In this document: piece by piece, positions 61,493 to 64,000 of the stretch
How positions within the stretch are numbered: position 1 is the stretch's first letter
How the letters are laid out: every line of letters starts with the position of its first letter
Assembly (NCBI GenBank): GCA_964434855.1
Contig: CAYSWR010000001.1
Coordinates: 14,643-78,642, forward strand
Length of the DNA stretch: 64,000 bases
Reading direction: 5' to 3'
Source: UBA8516 sp964434855
GTDB taxonomy: Archaea; Thermoproteota; Nitrososphaeria; Nitrososphaerales; Nitrosopumilaceae
Notes under the pieces: model-generated
What the model was told of the DNA's origin: nothing
Databases searched by the model: none
The model's input: the letters and a program-made list of their open reading frames with translations, nothing else
Position numbers and translations under genes: made by a program

Positions 61493-62235
61493 AAAGGGGC
61501 TTGTTACTAATAGACAGGGGCAGCAGGGAAGAAGAGGTAAAGGAAGAATTAAGGTACATTTGTTCCAAAGTCAAAGAATCTGGAGGTTATCAATTTTCAG
61601 ATTATTGCTTTTTGGAAGTAGTCCCTCCATTTATTGAGGAAGTAATGGAAAAATGTTTCAGGCAAGACCTTGATGCCTTGACAGTTGTTCCTTATTTTTT
61701 ATACCCGGGAAGAAAAGTTAAGCTGGCAGTGAATAGGGCAATTGACATGTCATCAAAAACCAATATGAGGATCAAAATCACAAAACCAATTACTTTACAC
61801 AAATCTTTGTTAGATATTGTGCATGCAAAAGTTGATGATGTTATCGCAAAAAACAAGATCACATTTTCAAAAAATGAGATAGACGTATTGCTCATTGGTC
61901 ATGGAAGCAAGGATCCTGATGCAAAAACCTCACTGCAATATGTGGTTGATGGATTAAAAGACTCGTATAGAAATGTAACTCATTGTTGGCTAGAAATCGA
62001 AGAGCCTAATATCAAGCAAGGAATAGAAATTTGTGCAAAAAATAAACCAAATGTTTTGATCATTGTTCCATATTTTTTGCACAGAGGCGCACATGTAAAA
62101 CGAGATATCTATGTGGATCTGAATCCAGCAATGGAAGAATCTGGGATTGGCGATATTTTCATAACAGAACATCTTGGAACTGATGATAAATTGATAGATT
62201 TAGTTATAGAAAGAGCAAGGGAAGTTGAGAAGTGA
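61489..62235 (+). CDS. cbiX: Sirohydrochlorin cobaltochelatase CbiX, two-domain form
   Basis: Inserts Co2+ into sirohydrochlorin at the start of the anaerobic cobalamin route. It contains two homologous halves. The C-half has catalytic GHGSKDPDAKTSLQY and PYFLHRGAHVKRDI (two His). The N-half has the equivalent DRGSREEEVKEEL and PYFLYPGRKVKLAV, where both His residues are replaced, so that half is likely non-catalytic. Overlaps of 4 bp with cbiG and cbiC show an operon. Confidence 0.9.
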   Translation: MKRGLLLIDRGSREEEVKEELRYICSKVKESGGYQFSDYCFLEVVPPFIEEVMEKCFRQDLDALTVVPYFLYPGRKVKLAVNRAIDMSSKTNMRIKITKPITLHKSLLDIVHAKVDDVIAKNKITFSKNEIDVLLIGHGSKDPDAKTSLQYVVDGLKDSYRNVTHCWLEIEEPNIKQGIEICAKNKPNVLIIVPYFLHRGAHVKRDIYVDLNPAMEESGIGDIFITEHLGTDDKLIDLVIERAREVEK

Positions 62236-62870
62236 TTACTCAAAAAGGCCAGTCAATTGAAGACAAAAGTATGGAAATAATCGAAAATGAGATAGGGTCA
62301 CATCCATATTCAAAGGATGAATGGCCAATAGTTAGAAGAGTAATTCATGCAACTGCAGATTTTGATTTTGCAAGACAAAACATGATTGTTTTTCATAAAA
62401 ATGCCATATCAAGTGGTATTAATGCCTTGGAAAGTGGTTGCAATATCATTGTGGATGTAAATGGTGTCATAGGTGGTCTAAACAAGGAAAACTTGAAAGA
62501 GTTTGGAAACAAGGCAATTTGTAACATATCTGATCCAAATATTGTAGAGCAAGCAAAGAAACTAGACAAAACACGCGCCCAGACCTCGATGCGGGTGGCT
62601 TCTTCGGAGATGAATGGGGGTGTGGTTGCAATAGGCAATGCTCCAACAGCATTAGTAGAAGTGACTCAAATGATAAGGGAAAATGTAACACGCCCAGCTC
62701 TTGTGGTTGGAATTCCAGTTGGTTTTGTGTGTGCTGTAGAATCAAAAGAAGAACTTCAGACACTTAACATACCATACATTACAAACAAGGGCCGTAAGGG
62801 AGGAAGTCCTTGCGCATCTGCAATAGTAAACGCATTGTTTAAGCTCTTAAAAGAAAAATCAAAAGGCTAA
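62232..62870 (+). CDS. cbiC: Cobalt-precorrin-8 methylmutase CbiC
   Basis: Moves the C11 methyl to C12 to form cobyrinic acid. GTG start at 62232. The catalytic His lies in RVIHATADFDFARQNMIVFH (about 37), and family segments are DVNGVIGGLNKENLKEF, AIGNAPTALVEVTQMI, and the C-terminal VGIPVGFVCAVESKEEL with NKGRKGGSPCASAIVNAL. The length of 212 is typical. It is the last gene of the set cbiD-cbiG-cbiX-cbiC. Confidence 0.96.
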   Translation: MITQKGQSIEDKSMEIIENEIGSHPYSKDEWPIVRRVIHATADFDFARQNMIVFHKNAISSGINALESGCNIIVDVNGVIGGLNKENLKEFGNKAICNISDPNIVEQAKKLDKTRAQTSMRVASSEMNGGVVAIGNAPTALVEVTQMIRENVTRPALVVGIPVGFVCAVESKEELQTLNIPYITNKGRKGGSPCASAIVNALFKLLKEKSKG

Positions 62871-63010
62871 CGAGTTTACCGACAAAGAGTAAAAATAGTA
62901 TCCCCCTTTCTCAGGCAGGAAAAGTTAGCGATTCACGTCATAACGGAAAGTATGATTTGTTGGAAAGTGAAAGGGACTAGTGGAATTTTGTAAAGCTATC
63001 TCAAGTGATG

Positions 63011-63523
63011 CTATTTTTCACTAACCATGACAGTACCTTTCATTTCTGGATGTATTGTACAATAGTACTGAAACGAGCCTACTTTGTCTGAAATAAAAGT
63101 AATGGATTGCGATTCAAAATATTTCAAATCCCTTGTATGCACATTAAATTCGTCTATATTGAAATTATGTTTGGAATCGGAATTCCCGTCTTCATTAATT
63201 ACATGTACTACTTCAACTGAGTTTTTAATTAAATTGATTGTTGGATTTACAGAGCTTGGTCCGCCACCACTTTTTTTACCGCTACTAACAGATTGACTAG
63301 CAAACACGTATCCGTTTTGTGGGGTATGCAGGGCTTTGAGGTAGTTATTTCTTGGAGCTATGAAAACTGGATGATTGCTATTCACTGGGATCATGGAATT
63401 TATTCCAAAATATGCTACTATAGCTACAATTGTAACCATCGCTCCTATTCCTAATGCAGTTCCTTTTGAAAATCTTCTAGTTTTGAAATTCTTTTTTCTC
63501 AACTTAGCTGTCAATTGAATCAT
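63011..63523 (-). CDS. Membrane-anchored cupredoxin (plastocyanin-like)
   Basis: A 170-residue blue-copper protein with one N-terminal anchor (about 22-44, ALGIGAMVTIVAIVAYFGI) and a Gly/Ser-rich linker. The copper ligands are the His in HNFNIDEFNVHTR and the loop YYCTIHPEMKGTVMV (Cys, His, Met). It is the second cupredoxin in the window and stands near cobalamin genes, with no direct functional link. Confidence 0.88.
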   Translation of the reverse strand: MIQLTAKLRKKNFKTRRFSKGTALGIGAMVTIVAIVAYFGINSMIPVNSNHPVFIAPRNNYLKALHTPQNGYVFASQSVSSGKKSGGGPSSVNPTINLIKNSVEVVHVINEDGNSDSKHNFNIDEFNVHTRDLKYFESQSITFISDKVGSFQYYCTIHPEMKGTVMVSEK

Positions 63524-63689
63524 GTATCATATTTAGCTACTGTTTTGAAAAAACTGCTGGGTAATCTGGGAATGGCAAGAAGTGTACAGTTCAATGTGAC
63601 AGTCTACTAGATTAGATTTTGTTCTTTTCAAAATGATTCATAGAAATAGGCTAGATTCATTCATAGTTTTAGAATCAGATTTTTGAAAC

Positions 63690-64000
63690 TTATCTTCTGG
63701 AATGTTTCATACAGTTTTGAACAAAATTTCTTGCAATTCCTGGAAGTGCAAAATGTATATGCATGTATGAAGCAAGTGTGTTATACTGCATCAAACCATC
63801 TTTTTGGTTTTTTATTCCAATACCAATGGATAGATCATAGGCAAATTTGGAATCCTTTGGTACTGACTCTAGCTCAGAAAAGTGAAACTCGTGTCCTTGG
63901 ATTGTGCTTGTGGTCTTTGCTATTAGACAATCATTTACTATACTAGCTTTAGTATAGTTTAGCTTGAGTTTTTTTTGCATCTTTGTTGTAGCATCATAAA
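63690..64000 (-). CDS. cbiA: Cobyrinate a,c-diamide synthase CbiA/CobB, C-terminal part (runs off window)
   Basis: The frame is open to the window end. It encodes the C-terminal residues of the class I glutamine-amidotransferase domain. The TKMQKKLKLNYTKAS and TIQGHEFHFSELES segments match the CbiA C-terminus (GHEFHYS), and NTLASYMHIHFALPG gives the final His-rich strand. This amidates cobyrinic acid, the step after CbiC. The ATP-binding N-terminal domain lies outside the window. It is convergent with the cbi set. Confidence 0.85.
   Translation of the reverse strand, partial: YDATTKMQKKLKLNYTKASIVNDCLIAKTTSTIQGHEFHFSELESVPKDSKFAYDLSIGIGIKNQKDGLMQYNTLASYMHIHFALPGIARNFVQNCMKHSRR

Noticed and set aside
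62871..63010. Possible cobalamin riboswitch downstream of cbiC
   Set aside because: It is between convergent gene ends and shows no B12-box sequence.
63683..63946. 87-codon plus-strand open frame at the window end
   Set aside because: It is antisense to the CbiA/CobB C-terminus, whose motifs are clear.
1..64000. CRISPR array, insertion sequence or prophage
   Set aside because: No regularly spaced repeats, transposase, integrase or phage structural genes were seen; the only long direct repeat is the assembly overlap in cbiD.

Overview
The window looks like an ammonia-oxidising-type archaeon of the Nitrososphaerota (Thaumarchaeota). Archaeal information-processing genes (KEOPS Kae1, TgtA, Pelota, CDC48, GatD/GatE, RPA, LSm, SRP RNA, uL2) sit beside typical thaumarchaeal traits: blue-copper proteins, a cytochrome b/Rieske module, a bacterial-type DnaK system, F420 enzymes and a cobalamin pathway. 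The DNA is AT-rich and genes are densely packed. Many genes start with GTG or TTG and have almost no leader, as expected for leaderless archaeal mRNAs. No amo genes lie here, so the lifestyle is inferred. Two 100-N scaffold gaps (22918-23017 and 60112-60211) show this is a draft assembly.

Layout. 0-8 kb: tRNA modification (Kae1, TgtA), YchF GTPase, Fap7-like kinase, a 7Fe-type ferredoxin, a beta-CASP RNase, OGG1-type glycosylase and tRNA-Arg(UCU). 8-16 kb: cupredoxin, cytochrome b and Rieske protein (complex III-like), then a 1,409-residue membrane-anchored subtilase with a secreted, coiled-coil partner. 16-23 kb: F420-linked redox genes, aminotransferase, tRNA-Arg(UCG), small membrane proteins, a SufT-PqqD fusion and MtnA cut by the first gap. 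23-27 kb: a surface-glycan-like patch (nucleotide-sugar dehydrogenase fragment, decayed glycosyltransferase, GT2, asparagine-synthetase-like enzyme). 27-36 kb: a tetraether-lipid-synthase-like radical SAM enzyme, TrmB and DtxR regulators, a C/D-box sRNA, Pelota, CutA, S2P protease, a tRNA thiolase and the SRP RNA. 36-43 kb: uL2, CDC48, GatD, GatE, tRNA-Leu(CAG). 43-49 kb: dnaJ-dnaK-grpE, DUF354 protein, and a tRNA-Gln(UUG) with a D-arm intron. 49-59 kb: ABC exporter, RPA, Lhr-type helicase, RadB-like ATPase, LSm-MetK. 59-64 kb: cobalamin genes cbiD-cbiG-cbiX-cbiC, then a cupredoxin and the C-terminal part of CbiA/CobB.

Several parts work together. GatD/GatE amidate Glu-tRNA(Gln), the product of the intron-bearing tRNA-Gln gene. 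The cupredoxin, cytochrome b and Rieske protein form a respiratory electron-transfer unit. CbiD, CbiG, CbiX and CbiC plus CbiA/CobB cover consecutive corrin-ring steps. I found no CRISPR array, prophage, insertion sequence or complete unknown defence system. The most interesting items are the 17-nt tRNA-Gln intron with a bulge-helix-bulge fold, a C/D sRNA whose guide fits C34 of tRNA-Leu(CAA), the Lhr helicase that has no usual start codon upstream of its Walker A motif, the SufT-PqqD fusion, and the palindrome around the LSm-metK promoter.
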